DNA of 64,000 nucleotides from Nemophila menziesii (GCA_029959085.1 JARWIR010000011.1:5147840-5211839), one strand, 5' to 3'. Numbered from the stretch's first letter, positions 23,684 through 38,941 are shown. The notes: generated by a model not told the origin, from the sequence alone. Translations and numbers: made by a program.

Positions 23684-25273
23684 AGTAACTTCATAATTAA
23701 GTTTAAAACTACTTATTATTTAAAATTGTCAACACAAAATTGATGCCATCTTTTAAACATTTGCAAAACCAACAACAATCTATCAAATATGATGTAAATA
23801 AAAGATTAAGGCTATCTTTTGATATATCTATGATTAGAGAGACTAAATATTAAATCAAAGTTAAAATCCAACCAAATAGATATTCATCATCATCAATCGT
23901 AAAATAAAATACATATGCTTCTAAATAATATTGACAAACTATATCTCAATCAAATAATTTTTAGTAAATTACATTGAGCATTAAGAGAAATTGAATTGTA
24001 ACGGCTTGGAAGGGAAGCCAAAGAAGAAATGAAAAAGCGCAATCAACTAGAAAGAGAAATTGGATTTGGAAATTAAATTTGAATGGTTTCGAATGAAAAA
24101 GAAAGAGAAGGAAAGAAACCATTAATTTAAATAGTTTCTTTGCGATCATTTAACATAGATATAAATAATGCAACTGAACAATAAAAGTTTGAATTTTATT
24201 TACAAAATATTTTACTCTTATTATATTTTTTTTGATTATTTTTTAACGGTTTTGAGACTATTATCAAACATGTACTACACAGAAGAAGAAGACTATGGAT
24301 CCGAAAATTTAATCTGGATGTTATTTTGCATGGTTGAAACACACATGACAAGAGCTACAAAAAATACAATTTTACAAACTCGACCATTTAAATCAATCAA
24401 AAATTTACTCTAACTTAATTACTATTAATGAATACTACATTGACTGAGATAGGGGGTTCTTTGCACGGATCAAAGTTTGATGAATCAAATGATGGATACA
24501 TAATAAACAATATTTTTTATTCACATAATTATGCAAGAATTGAAACACGTACCTAGGATGACTTCAATAGGCTTTGTAGGAACGATCTTAATATAAAAAT
24601 TTTACAAACAAAAAATAGGAAGTGACAAAACATACACCATCATATATAAAACAAGACATGGGTGCCTTAGAAAGGGTAGGTTGCCTTGGGAAGTGTCTCC
24701 TAAATCAATTGTTTATGGACTATAAAAAGATGAGCTTGGGTTTAAAATTAAACCTTAATTTGGGTTCTTCTATGGTGGAGAATGGTCTTGTGCAGGCTTG
24801 GTGGAAAGGTGAGTGTGAAGATGGTCGAGAATAGTCATTGGCTGCGGTGGGTGTAAGTGAAAAGAGATGAGATTAGGTTAAAAAATAAACTTTAATTTGG
24901 GTTCTTTTTTTTGCGTGTCATATGGTGATGGAATTATTTTTCCTTTTTTTTATAATGGAATAATGGATTTGCTAATCAGTTTTTTGTATTTTTTAAAATT
25001 AAAATATAATTAATTAATGAAAAGTGGGGTCAGAAATAATCTTGGCCATCACTTATGTTGGGGTCAGAATCAATTCTAGCCACCACTGGAGAAATTTTTT
25101 TATCAATAAATTAAACTTTTACTAAAATAAGCTCAACCTCCAATGTCATTACAACTTTCACCTACTAGTGCCGAGCAAATATAAATCGACCTACTTTAAC
25201 TATTACATAATAAGCCTATTCAAATTTTAATCAAAACTACAGAAAGAAACTCTAGACTATTAGGCACAATAAG

Positions 25274-26334
25274 CTAATTGGACTCTATTTAAATAATAAG
25301 AGAATCTGCTTCTTAGCTTTTGTATTTTCTCTTTCCCACTTTCACATGGACTAGAATGTAAATACTTTTCCATATATGATCTTCACATAGGAAATTCCCA
25401 CCATGTTACCTTTCATTTATCTCCCACTATACACAGTATATATAAGTAGTAATAAATGTCCCCACAATATCAACAACTTCTACATAATGAATTAAATTAA
25501 TTATATTAATCAATTCTTCCAAGTATGCAGGATTAACCTTAACATTACACCTCTCAAGCATCTTCAATAAAATTCGCTTTGTGAAAGAGCAGCTTATAAA
25601 TAAGTGATTAACTTCTTCTATATTAGCATTGCAGAAACATAAGAGTGGGTTAACTTTCATTTCCGAACTGAGCATCCTAGCTTTGGTAGATAATCTGTCT
25701 TAAAAGCATAACCAAGCAGCAAATGCATACCTCGGTATACAAGTCTTTATCCATACTAGTTTCCACCACTTTACTTCAGTCTTCTCAACTGCAATTTTCT
25801 CAAGGGTTTTCTTGAAGGAGAAACCACTTATATTACTCTCCTTCCATATAATAATATCATCCCCTCTAGAAATTTTAATATTACAGATAGGAGGGAGTAA
25901 TTTGCCCACAATAGGAGGCAATTTCCATCTATTACCCCCATAGAATGAAGAAATAGTTTTATTACAGTTAATGTCATCGCTACTAAGATCAATTCCTAAT
26001 AATTCTTGTGAATTTTTTCCACCTAGCCATTTATCCCAAATTAAGAATGTATTCTTACCATTCCTTATAACATGAGTAATAAAGTACTAAGCTAGGTACC
26101 TGATCTTCAAAATCTGATTCCATATCCATGTGTGATCTAGTTTTATATTCAAGCTCCAGATACACCTGCCTTTAATGATATTATGATGAACCCACAAATT
26201 TACAAATTGTGTTTTTGTGAGTATATTCTCCAGAAAGTAGCTAAGAGACTGACTTTATTTATATCTTCAATAATTGGAATACCACAAGACCTCCTTGTAC
26301 TTTACTAGAGCAAATATTCACTCTTTTTTGTTTT
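25274..26334 (-). pseudogene. LINE reverse transcriptase 3' remnant (U6)
   Basis: Two nonsense codons shared with U12: Gln of 'CFQDRLST' is TAA near 25701, and a Tyr in 'YLAYYF' is TAG near 26087. Variant residues in the C-terminal part (NPAYLEE, IHYVEV) also match U12. The Cys-Cys-His-Cys cluster remains readable in 25427-25675. Confidence 0.86.
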
Positions 26335-27474
26335 AATAATTTATGTTTGAATTTATTTATATCAACAAAAAATAGTTAATTAATTAAACATTTTGCTAAT
26401 TTGGTTTGACTTGAATATTTTTATAAATAACAGTGTATTATGAGGTGAATGATAAGATTGCTGGTCATGATTTTACAAATATCAGGTATAAATACTTAAA
26501 GTATGAAATTCTTTGATATCTTTTTACTGTGTTGTCGTGCCTCTTTCTTGTTTTGGTTATTTAAAGTACCAGTAGCTTTAAAATCCAAGTAACTTAATAC
26601 TAAATTCATACCAATTAATTATATAATTATGATAAATCTAAATATACTAATTTTCACCATTAACATAAATAGAATTTGGAAAATTTAAATATATTTTTAC
26701 CCTAATCCTATATGAATTATAACTTAGTCCTATAAAAATAAGACGTGATAATTTTTATTCCTGAAAATAAAAAACTAAATATATAATAATGGATGGAGAT
26801 TTTGGTGATATAAATAAGATGGTTATTTGGAATTCTAATAATTATACAGTTAATATTTTTTAAGATATAGGGATTATATACCATATTTATTAATATATTA
26901 TACATTTATGTTCTTAAGATTAATATGGATGGTATATTATTAAGTTTATTAACCCTGCCTCTTAATTTAAAAAGATATTCTGCATCTTTCAAATTAATAT
27001 AATAAATGAGTATTTCTATTATTTTTATTATGTCTTGAATATGAAAATGATCTATGTGAACTAAAAACACGATTAACTAAGTAAGTGGATTAAAATTCTA
27101 TGTTTTAGAATTATAGCTGAAATTTAGATTTTATAATGATATAATATTCCATACAACAAGTTTAGTAAAACTAATAAATTCAAAAAGTAGATAACAAAAT
27201 TAAGAACCTGTAGTGGTTAAAAACATGATTTAATGCATTTAATAAATAATGAATTACATGGGTTGCATTCGCTCGATCTTAATTGCACCCAAACAAGCCT
27301 CGCAAAGCTCCGTATAACATTCATCCAGGAACCACCAACCATCTATTCAACATATACATATTTAGTCAAAACGGTTTATATAATGGAAAAAACTTAAAAA
27401 GTATTCATAAACAAATCTTACTAATTGAATCGATTGTGAGTCGGCACTTACTTGGATTTTGATACTCGTATAAT

Positions 27475-28748
27475 TATGTATCAATATGCATTTTTCCCTA
27501 TTCATAAATGATTAATTCTATATATCACTCATTTCATACAACCCTCATACCTCCTCTTTTACGTGGTGTGATTTGATTGCAAATTATTTAATTTCCAATC
27601 AAAGCACGCCATATAAGGAGGTAGTATAAAAAATTATTCTTAAAAAATCAAGAAATATATACGAGCAACATTAAATCTTATACGAGGATAAGAAAAATAT
27701 AAAATAAAATGCTTATTTTATGAATCGTATTAACTAAAAATATTTAACAATTATACAAGTAAACAAGAAACTCATTATCTTCAGTTATCCATATAAACAA
27801 ACATATAATAATAGAAATTGTACCTATAAAAGAGATTTAAACAACAAGGTATTAAGATAGATGCAAGATCAAATTCATTCTAACACTTACAAAATAATTA
27901 GGTTAGATACTTGATAAAACTTAATCACGAAACTTGATATATACATATATTGTGATACATATCGATATTCGTCAATTACAAACATAGATCTTTCATATAA
28001 GATGAGAATTACTAATACTCTAAGATACTTACCATCAAGATCTATTTTAAAAATCTATTACATAACTCAAAAAAGATAAAAATAATTATAGAGAAAAAAA
28101 TAAAATAATTTTTTTATTTTATTGCATACTAATAATTTTATTTTATCTTTCTCGAGTTATGTAATAGATTTTAAAAATAGATCTTGATGGTATGTATCTT
28201 AGAATATTAGTAATTCTCATCATATATGAAATATTTATGGTTGTAATTGAGTAATTTCGATGTGTATCAACATATATGTACATATCCAGTTTCGTGATTA
28301 ACTTTTATCCATTGTGTAACTTAATTATTTTGTAAGTGTTTGATTGAATTTGATCTCGCTTCTATCGTAATACCTTTTTTTTAAATTTTCTTTATTGGTA
28401 TATTTTCTATTATTATATGTATGTTTATATGAATAAATGAATTTAATGAGTTTCTTGTTTACTTGTATAATTGTTGAATATGTTTGTTAATATGATTCAT
28501 AAAATTAGCATTTTATTTTATATTAATTTTTTTATCTTCATATAAGATTTAATTTTGCTCATATATATTATATAATCTATAAATAAGAATGCAATATACC
28601 ACCCCTTATGTGGTGTGGTTTAATTTGAAATGAAATAATTTTCAGTCAAATCACACAATGTAAAATGGGGTGGTGTAAGGGTTGTACGAAATGAGTAATA
28701 TATAGAATTGCTTATTCATAAAAATATAAAAATACATATTGATACATA
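27475..28748. repeat. Long inverted repeat, foldback-like element (U6), 1274 bp
   Basis: Arms meet near 28111. Variants shared with U12 include 'gatgcaagatc' in the left arm and 'gattaacttttatcc' in the right. The outer right stem has 'aattgcttattcat', a private change from 'aattacttatttat'. Confidence 0.92.
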
Positions 28749-30364
28749 AGTAACTTCATAATTAAGTTTAAAACTACTTATTATTTAAAATTGTCAACAC
28801 AAAAATGAGGCCATCTTTTAAACATTTGCAAAACCAACAACAATCTATCAAATATGATGTAAATAAAATATTAAGGCTATCTTTTGATATATCTATGATT
28901 AGAGAGACTAAATATTAAATCAAAGTTAAAATCCAACCAAATAGATATTCATCATCATCAATCGTAAAATAAAATACATATGCTTCTAAATAATATTGAC
29001 AAACAATATCTCAATCAAATAATTTTTAGTAAATTACATTGAGCATTAAGAGAAATTGAATTTTAACAGCTTGGAAGGGAAGCCAAAGAAGAAATGAAAA
29101 AGCGCAATCAACTAGAAAGAGAAATTGGATTTGGAAATTAAATTTGAATGGTTTCGAATGAAAAGAAAGAGAAGGAAAGAAACCATTAATTTAAATAGTT
29201 TCTTTGCGATCATTTAACATAGATATAAATAATGCAACTGAATAATAAAAGTTTGAATTTTATTTACAAAATATTTTACTCTTATTATATTTTTTTTGAT
29301 TATTTTTTAACGGTTTTGAGATTATTATCAAACATGTACTACACAGAAGAAGAAGACTATGGATCCGAAAATTTAATCTGGATGTTATTTTGCATGGTTG
29401 AAACACACATGACAAGAGCTACAAAAATACAATTTTACAAACTCGACCATCTAAATCAATAAAAAATTTACTCTAACTTAATTACTATTAATGAATTCTA
29501 CATTGACTGAGATAGGGGGTTCTTTGCACGGATCAAAGTTTGATGAATCAAATGATGGATACATAATAAACAATATTTATTATTCACATAATTGAGCAAG
29601 AATTGAAAAACGTACCTAGGATGACTTCAATAGGCTTTGTAGGAACGATCTTAATCTAAAAATTTTAAAAACAAAAAATAAGAAGTGACAAAACATACAC
29701 AATCATATATAAAACAAGATATGGGTACCTTAGAAAGGGTAGGTTGCCTTGGGAAGTGTCTCCTAAATCAATTGTTTATGGACTGTAAAAAGATGAGCTC
29801 GGGTTTAAAATTAAACCTTAATTTGGGTTCTTCTATGGTGGAGAATGGTCTTGTGCAGCCTTGGTGGAAAGGTGAGTGTGAAGATGGTCGAGAATAGTCA
29901 TTGGCGGCGGTGGCTGTAAGTGAAAAGAGATGAGATTAGGTTAAAAATAAACTTTAATTTGGGTTCCTTTTGTTTTTGCGTGTCTTATGGTGATGGAATT
30001 ATTTTTCCTTTTTTTTATAATGGAATAATGGATTTGCTAATCAGTTTTTTGTTTGATGTTTGGGTATTAAATATATATATTTTTAAAATTAAAATATAAT
30101 TAATTAATGAAAAGAGGGGTCAGAAATAATCTTGGCCATCACTTATGTTGGGGTCAGAATCAATTCTAGCCACCACTGGAGAATGTTTTTTTATCAATAA
30201 ATTAAACTTTTACTAAAATAAGCTCAACCTCCTATGTCATTACAACTTTCACCTACTAGTGCCGAGCAAATATAAATCGACCTACTTTAACTATTACATA
30301 ATAAGCCTATTACAATTTTAATCAAAACTAAAGAAAGAAACTCTAGACTATTAGGCCCAATAAG

Positions 30365-31424
30365 CTAATTGAACTCTATTTTAATAATAAGAGAATCTGT
30401 TTCTTTGCTTTTGTATTTTCTCTTACCCACTTTCACATGGACTAGAATGTAAATACTTTTCCATATATGATCTTCACATAGGAAATTCCCACCATGTTAC
30501 CTTTCATTTATCTCCCACTATACACAGTATATATAAGTAGTAATAAATGTCCCCACAATATCAACAACTTCTACACAATGATTTAAATTAATTATATTAA
30601 TCAATTCTTCCAAGTATTCAGGATTAACCTTAACATTACACCTCTCAAGCATCTTCAATAAAATTCGCTTTGTGAAAGAGCAGCTTATAAATAAGTGATT
30701 AACTTCTTCTATATTAGCATTGCAGAAACATAAGAGTGGGTTAACTTGCATTTCCGAACTGAGCATCCTAGCTTTGGTAGATAATCTGTCTTGAAAGCAT
30801 AACCAAGCAGCAAATGCATACCTCGGTATACAAGACTTTGTCCATACTAGTTTCCACCACTTTACTTCACTCTTCTCAATTGCAATTTTCTCAAGGGTTT
30901 TCTTGAAGGATAAACCACTTATATTACTCTCCTTCCATATAATAATATCATCCCCACTAGAAATTTTAATATTACACATATGAGGGAGTAATTTGCCCAC
31001 AATAGGAGGCAATTTCCATCTATTACCCCCATAGAATGAAGAATAGTTTTATAACAGTTAATGTCATCGCTACTAAGATCAATTCCTAAGAATTCTTGTG
31101 ATTTTTTTCCACATAGCCATTTATCCCAAATTAAGAATGTATTCTTACCATTCCTTATAACATGAGTAATAAAGTAATAAGCTAGGTACCTGATCTTCAA
31201 AATCTGATTCCGTATCCATGTGTGAGCTAGTTTTATATTCAAGTTCTAGATACACCTGCCTTTAATGATATTATGATGAACCCACAAATTTACAAATTGT
31301 GTTTTTGTGAGTATATTCTCCAGAAAGTAGCTAAGACACTGACTTTATTTATATCTTCAATAATTGGAATACCACAAGACCTCCTTGTACTTTACTAGAG
31401 CAAATATTCACTCTTTTTTGTTTT
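30365..31424 (-). pseudogene. LINE reverse transcriptase 3' remnant (U7)
   Basis: Close copy of the U4 remnant, including the Trp-to-TAG change near 31246. It adds a one-base deletion near 31041, so the frame splits into 31242-30919 and 31012-30518. The shared nonsense codon shows that U4 and U7 descend from one already damaged copy. Confidence 0.86.
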
Positions 31425-32569
31425 ACTAATTTATGTTTGAATTTATTTCTATCAACAAAAAATAGTTAATTAATTAAACATTTAGATAATTTGGTTTGAC
31501 TTGAATATTTTTATAAATAACAGTGTACTATGAGGTGAATGATAAGATTGCTGGTCATGATTTTACAAATATCAGGTATATATACTTAAAGTATGAAATT
31601 CTTTGATATCTTTTTATTGTGTCGTCGTGCCTCTTTCTTGTTTTGGTTATTTAAAGTACCAGTAGATTTAAAATCCAAGTAACTTAATACTAAATGCATA
31701 CCAATTAATTATATAATTATGATAAATCTAAATATACTACTTTTCACCATTAACATAAATAGAATTTGGAAAATTTAAATATATTTTTACCCTAATCCTA
31801 TATAAATTATAACTTAGTCCTATAAAAATAAGACGTGATAATTTTTATTCCTGAAAAATAAAAAACTAAATATATAATAATGGATGGAGATTTTTGTGAT
31901 ATAAATAAGATGGTTATTTGGAATTCTAATAATTATAAAGTTAATATTTTTTAAGATATAGGGATTATATACCATATTTATTAATATATTATATATTTAT
32001 GTTCTTAAGATTAATATGGATGGTATATTATTAACTTTAGTAACCCTGACTCTTAATTTAAAAAGATATTCTGCATCTTTCAAATTAATATAATAAATGA
32101 GTATTTCTATTATTTTTATTATGTCTTGAATATGAAAATGATCTATGTGAACTAAAAACACGATTAACTAAGTACGTGGTTTAAAATTCTATGTTTTAGA
32201 ATTATAGCTGAAATTTAGATTTTATAATGATATAATATTCCATACAACAAGTTTAGTAAAACTATTAAATTCAAAAAGTAGATAACAAAATTAAGAAACT
32301 GTAGTGGTTGAAAACATGATTTAATGCATTTAATAAATAATGAATTACATGGGATGCATTTCGCTCGATCTTAATTGCACCCAAACAAGCCTCGCAAAGC
32401 TCCGTATAACAACATTCATCCAGGAGCCACCAACCATCTATTCAACATATACATATTTAGTCAAAACAGTTTATATAATGGAAAAAACTTAAAAAGTATT
32501 CATAAACAAATCTTACTAATTGAATCGATTGTGAGTCGGCACTTATTTGGATTTTGATACTCGTATAAT

Positions 32570-33846
32570 TATGTATCAATATGCATTTTTCCCTTTTCAT
32601 AAATGAGTAATTCTATATATCACTCATTTCATACAACCCTCATACATCCTCTTTTACGTGGTGTGATTTGATTGCAAATTATTTAATTTCCAATCAAAAC
32701 ACGCCATATAAGGAGGTAGTATAAAAAATTATTCTTAAAAAATCAAGAAATATATACGAGCAACATTAAATCTTATACGAGGATAAGAAATAAATATAAA
32801 ATAAAATGCTTATTTTATGAATCGTATTAACAAAAAATATTTAACAATCATACAAGTAAACAAGAAACTCATTAACTTCAGTTATCCATATAAACAAACA
32901 TATAATAATAGAAATTGTACCTATAAAAGAGATTTAAACAACAAGTTATTAAGATAGATGCGAGATCAAATTCATTCTAACACTTACAAAATAATTAAGT
33001 TACATACTGGATAAAACTTAATCACGAAACTTGATATATACATATATTGTGATACATATCGATATTCGTCAATTACAAACATAGATCTTTCATATAAGAT
33101 GAGAATTACTAATACTCTAAGATACTTACCATCAAGATCTATTTTAAAAATCTATTACATAACTCAAAAAAGATAAAAAAAATTATAGGGATAAAAAAAT
33201 AAAATAATTTTTTTATTTTATTGCATACCAATAATTTTATTTTATCTTTTTCGAGTTATGTAATAGATTTTAAAAATAGATCTTGATGGTATGTATCTTA
33301 GAATATTAGTAATTCTCATCATATATGAAATATTTATGGTTGTAATTGAGTAATTTCGATGTGTATCAACATATATGTATATATCAAGTTTCGTGATTAA
33401 GTTTTATCCATTGTGTAACTTAATTATTTTCAAAGTGTTTGATTGAATTTGATCTCGCTTCTATCGTAATACCTTTTTTTTAATTTTCTTTATTGGTATA
33501 TTTTCTATTATTATATGTATGTTTATATGCATAAATGAATTTAATGAGTTTCTTGTTTACTTGTATAATTGTTGAATATGTTTGTTAATATGATTCATAA
33601 AATAAGCATTTTATTTTATATTAATTTTTTTATCTTCATATAAGATTTAATGTTGCTCATATATATCATATAATCTATAAATAAGAATGCAATATACCAC
33701 CCCTTATGTGGTGTGGTTTAATTTGAAATGAAATAATTTTCAGTCAATTCACGCCACGTAAAATGGGGTGGTGTAAGGGTTGTACGAAATGAGTAATATA
33801 TAGAATTACTTATTTATAAAAAGATAAAAATACATATTGATACATA
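32570..33846. repeat. Long inverted repeat, foldback-like element (U7), 1277 bp
   Basis: Arms meet near 33208. It follows U4 in lacking the CTCGAG site and in 'acaagttattaag'. The right nested hairpin has 'gtcaattcacgcc', which is also found in U8-U10. Confidence 0.92.
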
Positions 33847-35459
33847 AGTAACTTCATAATTAAGTTTAAAACTACTTATTATTTAAAATTGTCAACACAA
33901 AATTGAGGCCATCTTTTAAACATTTGCAAAACCAACAACAATCTATCAAATATGATGTAAATAAAAGATTAAGGCTATCTTTTGATATATCTATGATTAG
34001 AGAGACTAAATATTAAATCAAAGTTAAAATCCAACCAAATAGATATTCATCATCATCAATCGTAAAATAAAATACATATGCTTCTAAATAATATTGACAA
34101 ACTATATATCTATCAAATAATTTTTAGTAAATTACATTGAGCATTAAGAGAAATTGAATTGTAACGGCTTGGAAGGGAAGCCAAAGAAGAAATGAAAAAG
34201 CGCAATCAACTAGAAAGAGAAATTGGATTTGGGAATTAAATTTGAATGGTTTCGAATGAAAAATAAAGAGAAGGAAATAAACCATTAATTTACATAGTTT
34301 CTTTGCGATCATTTAACATAGATATAAATAATGCAACTGAACAATAAAAGTTTGAATTTTTTTTACAAAATATTCTACTCTTATTATATTTTTTTTGATT
34401 ATTTTTTAACGGTTTTGAGATTATTATCAAACATGTACTACATAGAAGAAGAAGACTATGGATCCGAAAATTTAATCTGGATGTTATTTTGCATTGTTGA
34501 AACACACATGACAAGAGCTACAAAAAATACAATTTTACAAACTCGACCATTTAAATCAATCAAAAATTTACTCTAACTTAATTACTATTAATGAATACTA
34601 CATTGACTTAGATAGGGAGTTCTTTGCACGGATCAAATTTTTATGAATCAAATGATGGATACATAATAAACAATATTTATTATTCACATAATTGAGCAAG
34701 AAAAACGTACCTAGGATTACTTCAATAGGCTTTGTAGGAACTATATTAATCTAAAAATTTTACAAACAAAAAATAAGAAGTGACAAAACATACACAATCA
34801 TATATAAAACAAGACATGGGTACCTTAGAAAGGGTAGGCTGCCTTGGGAAGTGTCTCCTAAATCAATTGTATATGGACTGTAAAAAGATGAGCTCGGGTT
34901 TAAAATTAAACCTTAATTTGGGTTCTTCTATGGTGGAGAATGGTCTTGTGCAGGCTTGTTGGAAAGGTGAGTGTGAAGATGGTCGAGAATAGTCATTGGC
35001 GGCGGTGGTTGTAAGTGAAAAGAGATGAGATTAGGTTAAAAATAAACTTTAATTTGTGTTCTTTTTGTTTTTGCGTGTCTTATGGTGATGGAATTATTTT
35101 TCCTTTTTTTATAATGGAATAATGGATTTGCTAATCAGTATTTTGTTTGATGTTTGGGTATTAAATATATATATGTTTTAAAATTAAAATATAATTAATT
35201 AATGAAAAGTGGGGTCAGAAATAATCTTGGCCATCACTTATGTTGGGGTCAGAATCAATTCTAGCCACCACTGGAGAATGTTTTTTTATCAATAAATTAA
35301 ACTTTTACTAAAATAAGCTCAACCTTTAATGTCATTACAACTTTCACCTACTAGTGCCGAGCAAATATAAATCGACCTACTTTAACTATTACATAATAAG
35401 CCTATTACAATTTTAATCAAAACTAAAGAAAGAAACTCTAGACTATTAGGCCCAATAAG

Positions 35460-36520
35460 CTAATTGGACTCTATTTTAATAATAAGAGAATCAACTTCTT
35501 TGCTTTTGTATTTTCTCTTACCCACTTTCACATGGACTAGAATGTAAATACTTTTCCATATATGATCTTCACATAGGAAATTCCCACCATGTTACCTTTC
35601 ATTTATCTCCCACTATACACAGTATATATAAGTAGTAATAAATGTCCCCACAATATCAACAACTTCTACACAATGAATTAAATTAATTATATTAATCAAT
35701 TCTTCCAAGTATTCAGGATTAACCTTAACATTACACCTCTCAAGCATCTTCAATAAAATTCGCTTTGTGAAAGAGCAGCTTATAAATAAGTGATTAACTT
35801 CTTCTATAATAGCATTGCAGAAACATAAGAGTGGGTTAACTTGCATTTCCGAACTGAGCATCCTAGCTTTGGTAGATAATCTGTCTTGAAAGCATAACCA
35901 AGCAGCAAATGCATACCTCTGTATACAAGACTTTGTCCATACTAGTTTCCACCACTTTACTTCACTCTTCTCAACTGCAATTTTCTCAAGGGTTTTCTTG
36001 AAGGAGAAACCACTTATATTACTCTCCTTCCATATAATAATATCATCGCCACTAGAAATTTTAATATTACAGATATGAGGGAGTAATTTATCCACAATAG
36101 GAGGCAATTTCCATCTATTACCCCCATAATACGAAGAAATAGTTTTATTACAGTTAATGTCATCGCTACTAAGATCAATTCTTAAGAATTCTTGTGAATT
36201 TTTTCCACCTAGCCATTTATCCCAAATTAAGAATGTATTCTTACCATTCCTTATAACATGAGTAATAAAGTAATAAGCTAGGTACCTGATCTTCAAAATC
36301 TGATTCCATATCCATGTCAGAGCTAGTTTTATATTCAAGCTCCAGATACACCTGCCTTTAATGATATTATGATGAACCCACAAATTTACAAATTCTGTTT
36401 TTGTGAGTATATTCTCCAGAAAGTAGCTAAGAGACTGACTTTATTTATATCTTCAATAATTGGAATACCACAAGACCTCCTTGTACTTTACTAGAGCAAA
36501 TATTCACTCTTTTTTGTTTT
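35460..36520 (-). pseudogene. LINE reverse transcriptase 3' remnant (U8)
   Basis: Open 256-codon frame from 36383 to 35613, nearly the same as U5 (GGKNSQEFLRID, SSYYGG, 'SCIQRYAF'). Private change Gly to Asp in 'PPIVDKLL'. An Asn to Ile change between the second Cys and the His of the zinc cluster is shared with U9 and U10. The upstream frameshifts remain. Confidence 0.87.
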
Positions 36521-37664
36521 AATAATTTATGTTTGAATTTATTTATATCTACAAAAAATAGTTAATTAATTAAACATTTTGCTAATTTGGTTTGACTTGA
36601 ATATTTTTATAAATAACAGTGTATTATGAGGTGAATGATAAGATTGCTGGTCATGATTTTACAAATATCAGGTATAAATACTTAAAGTATGAAATTCTTT
36701 GATATCTTTTTATTGTGTTGTCGTGCCTCTTTCTTGTTTTGGTTATTTAAAGTACCAGTAGCTTTAAAATCCAAGTAACGTAATACTATATTCATACCAA
36801 TTAATTATATAATTATGATAAATCTAAATATACTACTTTTCACCATTAAAATAAATAGAATTTGGAAAATTTAAATATATTTTTACCCTAACCCTATATG
36901 AATTATAACTTAGTCCTATAAAAATAAGACGTGATAAGTCTTATTCCTAAAAAATAAAAAACTAAAAATATAATAATGGATGGAGATTTTGGTGATATAA
37001 ATATGATGGTTATTTGGAATTATAAGAATTATAAAGTTAATATTTTTTAAGATATAGGGATTATATACCATATTTATTAATATATTATACATTTATGTTC
37101 TTAAGATTAACATGGATGGTATATTATTAACTTTATTAACCCTGCCTCTTAATTTAAAAAGATATTCTACATCTTTCAAATTAATATAATAAATGAGTAT
37201 TTCTATTATTTTTATTATGTCTTGAATATGAAAATTATCTATGTGAACTAAATACACGATTAACTAAGTACGTGGTTTAAAATTCTATGTTTTAGAATTT
37301 TAGCTGAAATTTAGATTTTATAATGATATAATATTCCATACAACAAGTTTAGTAAACTAATAAATTCAAAAAGTAGATAACAAAATTAAGAAACTGTAGT
37401 GGTTAAAAACATGATTTAATGCATTTAATAAATAATGAATTACATGGGATGCATTTCGCTCGATCTTAATTGCACCCAAACAAGCCTCGCAAAGCTCCGT
37501 ATAACAACATTCATCCAGGAACCACCAACCATCTATTCAACATATACATATTTAGTCAAAACAGTTTATATAATGGAAAAAACTTCAAAAGTATTCATAA
37601 ACAAATCTTACTAATTGAATCAATTGTGAGTCGGCACTTACTTGGATTTTGATACTCGTATAAT

Positions 37665-38941
37665 TATGTATCAATATGCATTTTTCCCTTTTCATAAATG
37701 AGTAATTCAATATATCACTCATTTCATACAACCCTCATACCTCCTCTTTTACGTGGTGTGGTTTGATTGCAAATTATTTAATTTCCAATCAAAGCACGCC
37801 ATATAAGGAGGTAGTATAAAAAATTATTCTTAAAAAATCAAGAAATATATACGAGCAACATTAAATCTTATACGAGAATAAGAAATAAATATAAAATGAA
37901 ATGCTTATTTTATGAATCGTATTAACAAAAAATATTTAACAATTATACAAGTAAACAAGAAACTCATTAACTTCAGTTATCCATATAAACAAACATATAT
38001 TAATAGAAATTGTACCTATAAAAGAGATTTAAACAACAAGGTATTAAGATAGATGCGAGATCAAATTCATTCTAACACTTACAAAATAATTAAGTTACAT
38101 ACTGGATAAAACTTAATCACGAAACTTGATATATACATATATTGTGATACATATCGACATTCGTCAATTACAAACATAGATCTTTCATATAAGATGAGAA
38201 TTACTAATACTCCAAGATACTTACCATCAAGATCTATTTTAAAAATCTATTACATAACTCAAAAAAGATAAAAACAATTATAGGGATAGAAAAATAAAAT
38301 AATTTTTTTATTTTATTGCATACCAATAATTTTATTTTATCTTTCTCGAGTTATGTAATAGATTTTAAAAATAGATCTTGATGGTATGTATCTTAGAATA
38401 TTAGTAATTCTCATCATATATGAAATATTTATGGTTGTAATTGAGTAATTTCTATGTGTATCAACATATATGTATATATCAAGTTTCGTGATTAAGTTTT
38501 ATCCATTGTGTAACTTAATTATTTTCTAAGTGTTTGATTGAATTTGATCTCGCTTCTATCGTAATACCTTTTTTTTAATTTTCTTTATTGGTATATTTTC
38601 TATTATTATATGTATGTTTATATGCATAAATGAATTTAATGAGTTTCTTGTTTACTTGTATAATTGTTGAATATGTTTGTTAATATGATTCATAAAATAA
38701 GCATTTTATTTTATATTAATTTTTTTATCTTCATATAAGATTTAATGTTGCTCATATATATCATATAATCTATAAATAAGAATGCAATATACCACCCCTT
38801 ATGTGGTGTGGTTTAATTTGAAATGAAATAATTTTCAGTCAATTCACGCCACGTAAAATGGGGTGGTGTAAGGGTTGTACGAAATGAGTAATATATAGAA
38901 TTACTTATTTATAAAAAGATAAAAATACATATTGATACATA
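37665..38941. repeat. Long inverted repeat, foldback-like element (U8), 1277 bp
   Basis: Arms meet near 38303. Marker variants of the U8-U10 group: 'gtggtgtggtttgattgc' in the left hairpin, 'acatatattaatag', and 'tatcgacattcg' in the left arm. Confidence 0.92.

Larger units (their letters stand above)
19085..24167. repeat. Tandem array unit U5, 5083 bp
   Basis: Full-length copy. Its first half is nearly the same as U8-U10: a 5-base deletion giving 'gcaagaaaaacg', 'gatagggagttc', and an open 256-codon LINE frame. In its second half a 12-base deletion in the spacer ('aagatattcctg', near 21681) is shared only with U11. It therefore reads as a junction between two related lineages of unit. Confidence 0.97.
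24168..29231. repeat. Tandem array unit U6, 5064 bp
   Basis: Full-length copy. A 26-base deletion near 24985-24990 (reading 'cagttttttgtattttttaa') is shared with U12 and U13. 'gggttgcattcgctcg' near 27261, which includes a one-base loss, is shared with U12. Matching bases in U6 and U12 sit 30,518-30,519 bp apart. Confidence 0.97.
29232..34330. repeat. Tandem array unit U7, 5099 bp
   Basis: Full-length mosaic copy. The early part shares features with U3 ('gggttccttttg') and U2/U4 ('cagccttggtgg'). From the LINE remnant to the end it follows U4. One base is missing from the A run near 29426, which shortens the small frame at the unit start, and another is missing in the LINE remnant near 31041. 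Confidence 0.97.

Noticed and set aside
26717..26905. 62-codon Ile-rich minus-strand frame in the spacer of U6 and U12
   Set aside because: Found open in only a few copies and composed almost wholly of A/T-driven residues; other units interrupt it.
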